From positions 1-38,836 of the forward strand of contig DASQWB010000103.1 of assembly GCA_035640455.1 (NCBI GenBank): a stretch of 38,836 nt of DNA. The letters run 5' to 3'. Origin of the DNA: AC-50 sp035640455 (lineage in GTDB: Bacteria; Actinomycetota; Thermoleophilia; Gaiellales; Gaiellaceae). Under the pieces are notes generated by a model, which was given only the letters and a program-made list of their open reading frames with translations, had not been told where the DNA came from and made no database searches. This document shows positions 7,513 to 16,160 of the stretch, piece by piece (the stretch's first letter is position 1; each line of letters opens with the position of its first letter). Both the position numbers and the translations under genes were made by a program.

Positions 7513-9354
7513 GTGGGAATGAACGACGTCGAGCTCTGGCGCGAGCTCGGGCAGCAGCTGCGGGTCGATTCTGTCCGTTGCGCCGTTTACGCGAAGTCCG
7601 GCCATCCCACCTCCGGCATGTCCGCGGCCGACCTGATGGCGGTGCTGCTCGCCAAGTACCTGCGCTACGACTTCGACGCGCCGAAGGACCCCCACAACGA
7701 CCGGCTGATCTTCTCCAAGGGCCATGCGTCGACGCTGCTCTACGGCATGTTCCGGGCGGCGGACGCGATCTCGGTCGACGACCTGAAGACCTACCGCCAG
7801 TTCGGGAGCATGCTCGAGGGGCACCCGACCCCGCGCATCCCGTGGGTCGACGTCGCCACCGGCTCCCTCGGACAGGGCCTTCCGTACGGGGTCGGGATGG
7901 CGCTCGCCGGCAAGAAGCTCGACCGGCTGCCCTTCCGCGTCTGGGTGCTGCTCGGCGACAGCGAGATCGCCGAGGGCTCGCAGTGGGAGGCGTTCGAGCA
8001 CGCGGCGTACTACGGGCTCGACAACCTGACCGCGATCGTCGACGTCAACCGGCTCGGCCAGCGCGGCGAGACGATGCACGGCTGGGACCTCGACTCCTAC
8101 GCGCGGCGAGCGGAGGCGTTCGGCTGGCACGCGATCGAGATCGACGGGCACGACGTCGAGGCGATCGATCGCGCGTACGCGGAGGCGGTCCAGCTGACCG
8201 GGAAGCCCGCCGTGGTCGTCGCCCGGACGATCAAGGGCAAGGGCGCGAAGGAGGTCGAGGACGAGAACGGCTGGCACGGCAAGGCGCTCGACCACGCCGA
8301 CCAGATCGTCGAGGAGCTCGGCGGCGACCGGAACATCCGCATCGACGTGCAGAAGCCGGACACGAGCGCAGCGCCGCACGAGTTCCGGATCGGTCCGCTC
8401 GAGCTGCCGCGCTACGACCTCGGCGAGGAGGTGGCGACGCGGAAGGCCTACGGCGACGCACTCGCCGCCCTCGGAGCCGGCCGCGGCGACGTGGTCGCGC
8501 TCGACGGGGAGGTCTCGAACTCGACCTACGCCGAGATCTTCGCCAAGGCGCACCCGGAGCGGTACTTCGAGATGTACATCGCCGAGCAGCAGATGATCGC
8601 CGCGGCGGTCGGGATCCAGGCGCTCGGGTGGCGGCCGTTCGCTTCGACGTTCGCCGCCTTCCTCTCGCGCGCCTACGACTTCATCCGCATGTCGGCGATC
8701 AGCCGCGCGAACTACTGCCTCTGCGGCTCGCACGCCGGCGTCTCGATCGGCGAGGACGGCCCGTCGCAGATGGGCCTCGAGGACATTGCCGCTTTGCGCG
8801 CCGTGCACGGCTCGATCGTCCTCCACCCGTGCGATGCGAACCAGACCGCGAAGCTCGTCGCGAAGATGGCCGACTGCGAGGGGATCTCATATCTCCGCAC
8901 GCTGCGGCCGGCGACGCCGGTGATCTACGACGCGGACGAGGAGTTCGAGATCGGCGGCAGCCGCATGCTTCGCGACGGCGACGACGTCGCGATCGTGGCG
9001 GCGGGCGTGACCGTCCCGGAGGCGCTCAAGGCGGCCGACGCGCTCGCCGAGGAGGGCGTCGAGGCCCGCGTGATCGACCTCTACTCGATCAAACCGCTCG
9101 ACGAGGAGACGCTGCGCTCGCTCTCGATGCCGATCGTGACCGTCGAGGACCACTTCCCCGAGGGCGGGCTCGGCGAGGCGGTGCTCTCGGCGCTCGCCGA
9201 GGCCGACGAGCGGCCGCCCGTCGTCCAGCTCGCCGTGCGCGAGATGCCGCGCTCGGGCAAGCCCGCGGAGCTCCTGCATGCGGCCGAGATCGACGCCGAC
9301 GCGATCGCGGCAGCGGCGCGAAGGCTCGTCGGAGCTCAGGTAGCCGCGTCGTAG
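7513..9354 (+). CDS. tkt: transketolase
   Basis: Thiamine-diphosphate enzyme moving two-carbon units between sugar phosphates. 613 residues, the shorter transketolase type. Visible features are SGHPTSG (His31), SKGHAS (His71), the thiamine-binding GDSEIAEGSQWEA at 148-160 with VDVN at 176-179, and in the middle domain GSHAGVSIGEDGPSQMG. The start is either GTG 7513, with the ribosome site 5 bases away, or in-frame ATG 7519 at 11 bases. The 3' end overlaps the convergent kinase gene by 19 bases. Together with tal, rpiB, gnd and zwf it covers most of the pentose phosphate pathway. Confidence 0.96.
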   Translation: MGMNDVELWRELGQQLRVDSVRCAVYAKSGHPTSGMSAADLMAVLLAKYLRYDFDAPKDPHNDRLIFSKGHASTLLYGMFRAADAISVDDLKTYRQFGSMLEGHPTPRIPWVDVATGSLGQGLPYGVGMALAGKKLDRLPFRVWVLLGDSEIAEGSQWEAFEHAAYYGLDNLTAIVDVNRLGQRGETMHGWDLDSYARRAEAFGWHAIEIDGHDVEAIDRAYAEAVQLTGKPAVVVARTIKGKGAKEVEDENGWHGKALDHADQIVEELGGDRNIRIDVQKPDTSAAPHEFRIGPLELPRYDLGEEVATRKAYGDALAALGAGRGDVVALDGEVSNSTYAEIFAKAHPERYFEMYIAEQQMIAAAVGIQALGWRPFASTFAAFLSRAYDFIRMSAISRANYCLCGSHAGVSIGEDGPSQMGLEDIAALRAVHGSIVLHPCDANQTAKLVAKMADCEGISYLRTLRPATPVIYDADEEFEIGGSRMLRDGDDVAIVAAGVTVPEALKAADALAEEGVEARVIDLYSIKPLDEETLRSLSMPIVTVEDHFPEGGLGEAVLSALAEADERPPVVQLAVREMPRSGKPAELLHAAEIDADAIAAAARRLVGAQVAAS

Positions 9355-10667
9355 AGCTGGCGGTCGCGCTCGCGGGCGCGCCGGTAGGCGTCCGCCCGGT
9401 CGGGGCGGGGCTCGAAGGTGCGCCCGAGCGGCGCCTCGGCCGCGGTATCGCCAAGCCGCTCCAGCGTCGCGACGGCGGCGCCCCGGAGCGACGCCTCTGG
9501 GACGGCCGAAAGCGCGATCGGCTGCGCGAGCGCGTCGGCCATGAGCTGGCACCAGGCCGGGCTGTGGACGAGCGCGCCGCCGGTGGCGACGACCTCCTCG
9601 ACCTCCGGGAGCAGCTCGGCGACGGCGGCGAAGCGGAACGCGACCCCCTCGAGCGCCGCCTGCCGCAGGTCGCGCGACGTCGTCTCGAAGCTGAGACCGC
9701 GGACGGCGCCGCGGACGTGTCCGCGCCACCCCGGGCTCCGCTCCCCGCCGAGGAGCGCGAGGAAGGTCAGCCCGTGGTCGTCGGGGTCGCGCGCCGCGAG
9801 CGACGCCTCGTCCTCGTCTGCGCCGAGCATGTCCTCGAGCCAGTAGTGCACATTGCCGCCGTCCGAGAGCGCGCCGCCCTCGAGCACCCGCCGCTCGTCG
9901 ACGCGGTAGAGGAAGAGGCCGCGTCGCGGCTGCGGCCGCTCGGTCTCGTAGAGGACGCGGTACGCGCCCGACGTGCCGACCATCAGCGCCGCGCGCTCCC
10001 GCGTCACGCAACCTGCGCCGAGATTCGAGCAGACGCCGTCGAAGAGCGCCGGATACCAGCCGCCGGCCGGCTCGTCCCCGAGCGGCGGCAGGCGCTCCGG
10101 GTCGACGCCGAGCGTCTCGAGGAGCTCCTGGTCCCAGTCGCCGCTCGCGAGGTCGACGAGCCCTGTGCCTGAGGCGAGCGAGACCGACGACTGCGGCCGC
10201 TCCCCCGTCAGCCGCTCGTAGAGGTAGTCGGCGAACGAGACGAACCGCGCCGCCGAGCGGAAGAGCTCCGGCTCCTCCTCGGCGAGCCAGGCGAGCTTGG
10301 CCGGCCAGTAGCTCGAGTGCAGGTAGGCGCCGGTGCGCGCGTGCACGGCCTGCGGGTCGAGCCGCCGCTTCAGCCAGTCGGCCGCGTCCTCGCTCCGCGT
10401 GTCACGCCATGTGAGGACGGGCGCTGCCGGCCGGCCGCGCTCGTCGAGGACGAGCAGCGAGTGGCCGAAGGTCGAGGCGCCGACGGCGTCGACCTCCTCG
10501 CCGCGCAGCGCCTCGTCGATCGCGCTCCGCACGCAATCGACGATCTCGTCCGCATCGGTGGTGTCGTACTTGCGGGTCGCCATCTCGCCGCCCGGCTCGC
10601 CGTCCTCGTTGTGCACGAGTGCACGAATGGAGGAGGTGCCGACGTCGAGAGCGAGCACCCGCGCCAT
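9336..10667 (-). CDS. FGGY-family carbohydrate kinase, probably gluconokinase
   Basis: Phosphorylates a sugar or sugar acid with ATP. The N-terminal ATP-binding motif ALDVGTSSIRALV and the second-domain segments VGTSGAYRV and VATGGALVHSPAWC are typical of the FGGY fold. VHARTGAYLHSSYWPAKLAWL resembles actinobacterial gluconokinases, and the product of that reaction, 6-phosphogluconate, is the substrate of the nearby Gnd. 443 residues, slightly short for FGGY enzymes (~500). The ATG is preceded by TATCGT at 6 bases. Xylulokinase remains possible; substrate assignment rests on resemblance and context. Confidence 0.8.
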   Translation of the reverse strand: MARVLALDVGTSSIRALVHNEDGEPGGEMATRKYDTTDADEIVDCVRSAIDEALRGEEVDAVGASTFGHSLLVLDERGRPAAPVLTWRDTRSEDAADWLKRRLDPQAVHARTGAYLHSSYWPAKLAWLAEEEPELFRSAARFVSFADYLYERLTGERPQSSVSLASGTGLVDLASGDWDQELLETLGVDPERLPPLGDEPAGGWYPALFDGVCSNLGAGCVTRERAALMVGTSGAYRVLYETERPQPRRGLFLYRVDERRVLEGGALSDGGNVHYWLEDMLGADEDEASLAARDPDDHGLTFLALLGGERSPGWRGHVRGAVRGLSFETTSRDLRQAALEGVAFRFAAVAELLPEVEEVVATGGALVHSPAWCQLMADALAQPIALSAVPEASLRGAAVATLERLGDTAAEAPLGRTFEPRPDRADAYRRARERDRQLYDAAT

Positions 10668-10673
10668 TCCGCG

Positions 10674-10679
10674 ACGATA
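10674..10679 (-). promoter_or_regulatory. probable -10 box of leaderless kinase promoter
   Basis: Minus-strand TATCGT fits TANNNT and lies 6 bases before the kinase ATG. It falls within the 18-base gap to the divergent hydrolase gene, so the two transcripts must share or interleave promoter sequence. Confidence 0.4.
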
Positions 10680-10685
10680 CAAGCG

Positions 10686-11546
10686 ATGAAGACGCGCCTC
10701 GTCGACGCGGGAGACGCGAAGCTCCAGCTCCGCGAGTGGGGCGACGAGAGCGGGCGGCCGCTCCTCTTCTGGCACGCGCTCGGCGACCACACGTCGCTCC
10801 AGCTCGTCGAGGTCGCGCCGCTCCTCGTCCGCGACTACGGGCTGCGGGTGCTCGCTCTCGACGCGCCCGGCTTCGGCGGCTCGCCGCGCCTGCCCGACAA
10901 GCGCTACCAGCTGCCGGCGCTCGTCGACCTCGCGCGCTCGTTCCTCGACGCGCTCGGGCTCGACCGCGTCGACTGGCTCGGCTCGTCCTGGGGCGGCACC
11001 GTCGGAGTACACGCCGCCGCCGCCCATCCCGACCGCATCGAGGCGCTCGTCCTCCTCGACGGCGGCTACCTCGGTCCGGCGGAGGATTTCGGCGCCTCGC
11101 TCAAGATGATCCGCCGGCACTGGCGCTCGCAGCCGGCGCTCTGGAGCTACGACTCCTGGGAAAGGATCGACGAGGACGCGCGCGCCTACTTCATGCGCTG
11201 GACGCCCGCGCTCGCCGCGAGCTGCCGCTCGGCGTACCGCGAGCAGGACGGGAAGGTGGTCTCGATCATGGGCCCGGACGTTTACGCCGCCGCGATCTGG
11301 GGCGTGCTGCGCGCGCCCCCGGCGGAGGCGCTCGCGCGGCTCGGCGCGAGCGGCGTGCCGACGCTCCTCCTCGCCGCGACGCTTCCGCCCGAGGAGAAGG
11401 AGCGGCGCCGGCCGGCGCGCGAGCAGTTCGCCGCGCTCGTCCCGCAGGCAGAGGTCCGCCTCATGGACACCCAGCACTTCGTGCTCGAGGACGCGCCGGA
11501 AGAGACGGCACGCGAGATCGGGGAGTGGTTGCGACGGCGCTCGTAA
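10686..11546 (+). CDS. alpha/beta hydrolase
   Basis: 286 residues of the alpha/beta-hydrolase fold. The oxyanion-type HALG motif is at 30-33, DAPGFGGS at 59-66, the nucleophile elbow GSSWGG at 99-104 (Ser101), and a C-terminal TQHFVLED supplies the catalytic His264. The substrate cannot be told. The gene starts 18 bases from the divergent kinase, and its end overlaps the ABC-F gene by 22 bases, so it is probably cotranscribed with that gene. Confidence 0.85.
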   Translation: MKTRLVDAGDAKLQLREWGDESGRPLLFWHALGDHTSLQLVEVAPLLVRDYGLRVLALDAPGFGGSPRLPDKRYQLPALVDLARSFLDALGLDRVDWLGSSWGGTVGVHAAAAHPDRIEALVLLDGGYLGPAEDFGASLKMIRRHWRSQPALWSYDSWERIDEDARAYFMRWTPALAASCRSAYREQDGKVVSIMGPDVYAAAIWGVLRAPPAEALARLGASGVPTLLLAATLPPEEKERRRPAREQFAALVPQAEVRLMDTQHFVLEDAPEETAREIGEWLRRRS

Positions 11547-13417
11547 TCGCCTCCAACCTGCGCAAGGAGCTCGCCGGCGACGTCCTCTTCGACGGCGTCT
11601 CGTTCAAGGTCGAGCGCGGCGACCGCGTCGCGCTCTCGGGGCCGAACGGCTCCGGCAAGACGACGCTGCTCCGCATCCTCGTCGGGGAGACCGAGCTCCA
11701 CGGCGGCGAGCTCGCCTTCCAGAAGGGCACACGCGTCGCGCTGCACGACCAGCGGCCGCCGCTCGAGCGCGAGCTGACGCTGCGCGAATACGTCCTCTCC
11801 GGGGCCACCGACCTCGTCGCGGCCGAGCAGGAGCTGCGCCGGCTCGAGGACGCGATGGCGGCCGGAGACCACGCCGCGGCGACGCTGCGGCGCTACGCGG
11901 AGGCGCAGGCCCGCCTCGAGCACGCGGGCGGCTACGCGTGGCGCGAACGCACGAACGCGGTCGTCCGCGGCCTCGGCTTCGTCGACGCCGACCTCGACCG
12001 CCCGCTCGCCACCTTCTCCGGCGGCGAGCTGACGCGCGCCTCGCTCGCCCGCGCTCTCGGCGGCGATCCCGATCTCCTGCTTCTCGACGAGCCGACGAAC
12101 CACCTCGACGTGACGTCGATCGAGTGGCTCGAGCGCGAGCTCGCCTCCCTCGACGCCGGCGTCATCCTCGTCGCGCACGACCGCTGGTTCCTCGAGGCGG
12201 TGACGGGCGCCGTGCTCGAGCTCGAGGCCGGCCGCTCGACCTTCTTCCCCGGCCCTTGGCACACGTGGCGGGAGGAGAAGGCCGCGCGCGCGCTCCACGC
12301 GGGCAAGGCGGTCGAGCGCTACGAGGAGGACATCGCCCGCCTGCACCGGTTCGTGGAGCGGTTCCGGTACAAGAAGACGAAGGCGAAGCAGGCGCAGGCG
12401 AAGCTGAGGCAGATCTCGCGCCTCGAGCGCGATCGGTCGCGCGCGGCGGACGAGCTCCAGCTCCTGACGCGCCGCTCCCGCAGCCTCGGCTTCGAGTTCC
12501 TGAAGCCCGCGCGGAGCGGCCGCACCGTCGCCGAGGCGCGCGGCCTCGAGCTCGCGGTCGGCGAGCGCGTGCTGCTGCGGGGCGCGACCTTCGCCCTAGA
12601 GCGCGGGGAGCACGTCGCCCTCGTCGGGCCGAACGGCTCCGGCAAGACGACGCTCCTCGAGACGCTGCTCGGCCTGCGCTCGCCGCGCGCGGGCACGGCC
12701 CGCCTCGGCCACGGCGTCGAGCCCGTCTACTTCAGCCAGCACGAGGTCGAGCTGCCGAAGACGGGCAGCGTCCTCGACGCGGCGCAGTCGGCGACGGGCC
12801 TGCCGCGCCCGCAGGCCCAGTCGCTCCTCGGCCGCTTCCTCTTCTCGGGCTGGACGGAGCACGAGAAGCCGGTGTCGGCGCTCTCGGGCGGCGAGCGGCG
12901 CCGCCTGGCGCTCGCGCTCGTCGTCGCCTCGGGCGCGAACTTCCTCGTCCTCGACGAGCCGACGAACCACCTCGACCTCGAGAGCCGCGAGGCGCTGGAG
13001 GCCGCGCTCGAGGCCTTCCCCGGGACGGTCTTGTTGGTCTCGCACGACCGTGCCCTGGTGGACGCGGTCGCGGCGCGCACGCTCGCGATCGAGGACGGCG
13101 AGCTGCGCTCCTACGACGGCGGCTGGGCCGACTACGTGCGGGCCCGCGAGGCGCGAGCGGCACCTCTACCTCCACCTTCGCCGCCGAAGAAGCAGAAGGC
13201 GCCGAAGCCGGCGCCTGCTCCGGCGCGGCGGCCGAGCGAGCTCGACCGCCTGGAGGCCGAGATCGCCGCCCACGAGGAGACGGTGTCAGAACTCGAGCGG
13301 CGCCTAGCCGACGACTGGGGCGACGTCGAAACGCTGGCCGCCCATCGCCGAGCCCGCGACGAGCTGCAGGCGCTCCTCGCCCGCTGGGAAGAGCTCTTCG
13401 AGCGCTCGCAGGCTTAA
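11525..13417 (+). CDS. ABC-F family ATPase
   Basis: Soluble protein with two ATP-binding domains and no membrane segments; the family acts on ribosomes in translation or antibiotic protection. Walker A (GPNGSGKT) occurs at 39-46 and again near 368-375. FSGGE signatures are near 164 and 453, and DEPTNHLD follows each. Between the domains is a basic linker (FRYKKTKAKQAQAKLRQ) of ABC-F type. The C-terminus has a Pro/Lys-rich hinge and a predicted coiled coil (about residues 555-630). The chosen GTG at 11525 gives 630 residues and overlaps the hydrolase; a long upstream extension of the frame is not coding. Housekeeping or resistance role is undecided. Confidence 0.92.
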   Translation: MVATALVIASNLRKELAGDVLFDGVSFKVERGDRVALSGPNGSGKTTLLRILVGETELHGGELAFQKGTRVALHDQRPPLERELTLREYVLSGATDLVAAEQELRRLEDAMAAGDHAAATLRRYAEAQARLEHAGGYAWRERTNAVVRGLGFVDADLDRPLATFSGGELTRASLARALGGDPDLLLLDEPTNHLDVTSIEWLERELASLDAGVILVAHDRWFLEAVTGAVLELEAGRSTFFPGPWHTWREEKAARALHAGKAVERYEEDIARLHRFVERFRYKKTKAKQAQAKLRQISRLERDRSRAADELQLLTRRSRSLGFEFLKPARSGRTVAEARGLELAVGERVLLRGATFALERGEHVALVGPNGSGKTTLLETLLGLRSPRAGTARLGHGVEPVYFSQHEVELPKTGSVLDAAQSATGLPRPQAQSLLGRFLFSGWTEHEKPVSALSGGERRRLALALVVASGANFLVLDEPTNHLDLESREALEAALEAFPGTVLLVSHDRALVDAVAARTLAIEDGELRSYDGGWADYVRAREARAAPLPPPSPPKKQKAPKPAPAPARRPSELDRLEAEIAAHEETVSELERRLADDWGDVETLAAHRRARDELQALLARWEELFERSQA

Positions 13418-13424
13418 CGCTCGA

Positions 13425-13502
13425 CTATCGGCGGAACCAGCCGACGCACATGGATAGAACGAGCAAAATCAGCCACGGCTCGAAGTGGATGCTGATCGTC
13501 AT
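13425..13502 (-). CDS. possible 25-residue single-helix membrane microprotein
   Basis: The minus-strand ORF encodes MTISIHFEPWLILLVLSMCV followed by a short aromatic and basic end. It is a short polar N-terminus, one hydrophobic helix and a basic tail, a plausible membrane microprotein. It fills the gap between the ABC-F and peptidase genes. No convincing ribosome site or -10 box is present, and the region is less GC-rich, so it may be chance. Confidence 0.25.
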   Translation of the reverse strand: MTISIHFEPWLILLVLSMCVGWFRR

Positions 13503-13573
13503 TCGACGCGGCCGAAATATCGGCAATTCATCGACAGAGCCGAGCGGCTGATCACGGGTTCCTGGCGACGCCC

Positions 13574-14650
13574 GTGACCACGAGAAACGTCGACCTCCTT
13601 CGCGAGCTCGTCGAGATCGAGTCTCCGACCGGCTACTCCGACGGGCTGCGCGCGGTGGCGACGCGGGTCGCCGACGAGCTCGAGCCCCTGGGCGGCGAGG
13701 CGCGCTTTCTCGGCGACCACCTCCGCGTCGAGCTGCCGGGCGACGGCCCGCCGCTCCTCCTCCTGGGCCACGTCGACACCGTCTGGGGAATCGGGACGCT
13801 CGAGGACATGCCCTTCCGGATCGAGAACGGCCGCGCGTACGGCCCCGGCGCCTACGACATGAAGGCCGGGCTCGTCGTGCTCCTCGAAGCGGTCCGCGCC
13901 GCCGGAAAGCGCCGTCGCGCGCTTCGTGTCTTCCTCACAGCGGACGAGGAGATCGGAAGCCTCACCGGCCGGCCGCTGATCGAGGAGGCCGCCGAGGGAG
14001 TGGCGGCCGCGCTCGTCCTCGAGCCGCCGACGCCGCGCGGGAACCTCAAGACGGCTCGGAAGGGACTCGCCCGCTACCGCCTCGTCGCCCATGGCCAGGC
14101 GGCTCACGCGGGCACCCATCCCGACGAGGGCGCGAGCGCGGTGGACGAGCTCGCGCACCAGATCCTCGTTCTGAGAGGCCTCAACAACCCGCGGCAGGGC
14201 ATAACCGTCAACGTGGGCGTCATCCGCGGCGGCCTGCGCGAGAACGTGGTCGCAGATCACGCGGAGGCGTGGATCGACGTCCGCGTCACGCACTCGGCGG
14301 ATGTTCCCAAGGTCGAGCGGGCGCTCTCGGGCCTGATCCCGTTCGTCCGCGGGACGCGGCTCGAGCTCGAGGGCGGCTTCACGCGCCCGCCGCTCGAGCG
14401 CTCGCCCGGCGGGGCGCGCCTCTTCGAGAAGGCGCGGGAGCACGGCGCGAGGCTCGGGCTCGACCTGCACGAGAGCTCGTCCGGCGGCGGCTCGGACGGC
14501 AACCTGGTCGGCGCGCTCGGCGTCCCGGTGCTCGACGGCCTCGGCGCCGAGGGCGGCGGCGCGCATGCCCGCGACGAGCACGTGCTCCTCGCCTCGGTGC
14601 CCGTCCGGGCACGGCTCTTGTCACAACTCTTGATCGAGCCGGGCCTCTAA
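13574..14650 (+). CDS. M20-family metallocarboxypeptidase (glutamate carboxypeptidase-like)
   Basis: Zinc exopeptidase of the carboxypeptidase G2 type, expected to release a C-terminal glutamate or similar residue. GHVDTVW at 65-71 (His66, Asp68), GAYDMKAG near 92-99 (bridging Asp95), TADEEIGS near 122-129 (Glu125 base and Glu126), Glu150 in LEPPTP, and HARDEH near 331-336 make up the metal site. 358 residues from GTG 13574. No signal peptide is seen, so it is probably cytoplasmic. It lies 37 bases before the amino-acid permease and may belong to the same operon. Confidence 0.85.
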   Translation: MTTRNVDLLRELVEIESPTGYSDGLRAVATRVADELEPLGGEARFLGDHLRVELPGDGPPLLLLGHVDTVWGIGTLEDMPFRIENGRAYGPGAYDMKAGLVVLLEAVRAAGKRRRALRVFLTADEEIGSLTGRPLIEEAAEGVAAALVLEPPTPRGNLKTARKGLARYRLVAHGQAAHAGTHPDEGASAVDELAHQILVLRGLNNPRQGITVNVGVIRGGLRENVVADHAEAWIDVRVTHSADVPKVERALSGLIPFVRGTRLELEGGFTRPPLERSPGGARLFEKAREHGARLGLDLHESSSGGGSDGNLVGALGVPVLDGLGAEGGGAHARDEHVLLASVPVRARLLSQLLIEPGL

Positions 14651-14687
14651 GGCAAAAATCCCTGCACAACCGACCCGGAGGTGGTGT

Positions 14688-16160
14688 ATGGCTGCCGTTG
14701 CGCCAGCGGACGAGCGGACGATGATCTCGGAGCGCATCGCTCCGGGCATGCTCCCGCGGGTCCTGAACTCGGCGGACATGACGATCATCTTCGTCGCGAT
14801 CGTCCTCTTCATCGTGAACGCGTCGGCGATCCAGCGAGCCGGCCCGGCGGCGTACACGTTCTGGATCCTCGGCTTCCTCGCGTTCCTGATCCCGGGTGCC
14901 CTCGTGACGGCGCAGCTCGGGCTCATGTTCCCGCAGGAAGGGTCGCTCTACGTGTGGACGCAGAAGGCGCTCGGCCCGTTCTGGGGCTTCTTCGCCGGCT
15001 TCTGCGCGTGGTGGCCCGGCATCCTGGTCATGGCGGCGACGGGCGACGCCGTCGTCACGATCTGGCAGTTCATCGACACCGGCGGGCTGCCGAAGAACTG
15101 GGAGCAGGGGCTCGTGATCCTCGCCGTCCTCTGGTTCTCGGCGGTGATCTCGATGCTGCGCCTGCGGATGACGCAGAACTACGCAAACGTCGCGGTGGTC
15201 TTCTACGGTGCGGCGATCTTCGTCATCGGCCTCGCCGGCATCCTGTGGCTGATCGGCGACGGACACTCCGCGACCGGCGGCTTCGGCACGTTCGACAACT
15301 GGCTGCCGCACTCGAGCACGTGGACGCTCTTCGGGCTCGTCATCCTCGCCCTCCTCGGCATCGAGGTGCCGCTGAACATGGGCGTGGAGATCGTCCACAT
15401 GCGAGCGATCAAGAAGTACCTGTTCTGGGGCTCGATCGTCGTGATGGTCGGCTACCTCTGGGCGACCTTCGGGACGATGATGAACCTGCCCGCGTCGCAG
15501 TCGACGGGCGGGCTCAGCGACATCTTCGTCGCCGTGCAGCACGCCTTCTGGGGCTCGCACGCCTGGGCGGTGATCATCGCGCTGATCGCGCTCTGGTTCT
15601 TCGTCTCGAACACCGTCGTCTACAACTACTCGTTCAGCCGGCTGCTCTTCGTGTCGGGCCTCGAGCGGCGGATGCCGACGGCGATGGGACGCGTGGAGGA
15701 GAAGACGCGCGTGCCGAGGAATGCGATCGTCGTCCAGACGGTGCTCGCGTCCGCCGTCACCGTGGTCGCGTTCGGGCCCTGGTTCGGAAGCGGCAACACG
15801 AACAAGATCTTCTGGATGCTCCAGGCCGCGGTGACCGTGATCTGGTGTATCTCGATGGTCCTCCTGTTCGCCGACATCTACCTCGTGAAGCGCGCCTTCC
15901 CGGGGAAGTTCGAGGAGGTGCGCGTGGCACCCGACTGGGCGCTCTTCGGAAGCGGCCTGATCGGGATCGGCGCGTCGATCCTCGGCATCGTCGTCACCTT
16001 CAAGACGCCGTGGGTCACGCAGTGGACGACGCACAGCTGGCGCGTGTGGCTCGCGGTCATCGTGATTGTGTCGGCGCTCGTCGCGATCGCGATCTACGCC
16101 ATCAGCGAGTACACGCGCCGACGGGAGGTACCGACTCCGACCCCGACGCCTGCGGGTTAG
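14688..16160 (+). CDS. APC-superfamily amino-acid permease
   Basis: 490 residues with about twelve hydrophobic segments from residue 30 onward, of the amino acid-polyamine-organocation type. A strong ribosome site (GGAGG) lies just before the ATG. The first helix region IIFVAIVLFIVNASAIQRAG and the loop after it resemble glutamate/GABA-type APC carriers, but substrate cannot be fixed by eye. It is followed immediately by a gamma-glutamyl ligase-like gene, which suggests uptake of an amine or amino acid that is then glutamylated. Confidence 0.85.
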   Translation: MAAVAPADERTMISERIAPGMLPRVLNSADMTIIFVAIVLFIVNASAIQRAGPAAYTFWILGFLAFLIPGALVTAQLGLMFPQEGSLYVWTQKALGPFWGFFAGFCAWWPGILVMAATGDAVVTIWQFIDTGGLPKNWEQGLVILAVLWFSAVISMLRLRMTQNYANVAVVFYGAAIFVIGLAGILWLIGDGHSATGGFGTFDNWLPHSSTWTLFGLVILALLGIEVPLNMGVEIVHMRAIKKYLFWGSIVVMVGYLWATFGTMMNLPASQSTGGLSDIFVAVQHAFWGSHAWAVIIALIALWFFVSNTVVYNYSFSRLLFVSGLERRMPTAMGRVEEKTRVPRNAIVVQTVLASAVTVVAFGPWFGSGNTNKIFWMLQAAVTVIWCISMVLLFADIYLVKRAFPGKFEEVRVAPDWALFGSGLIGIGASILGIVVTFKTPWVTQWTTHSWRVWLAVIVIVSALVAIAIYAISEYTRRREVPTPTPTPAG

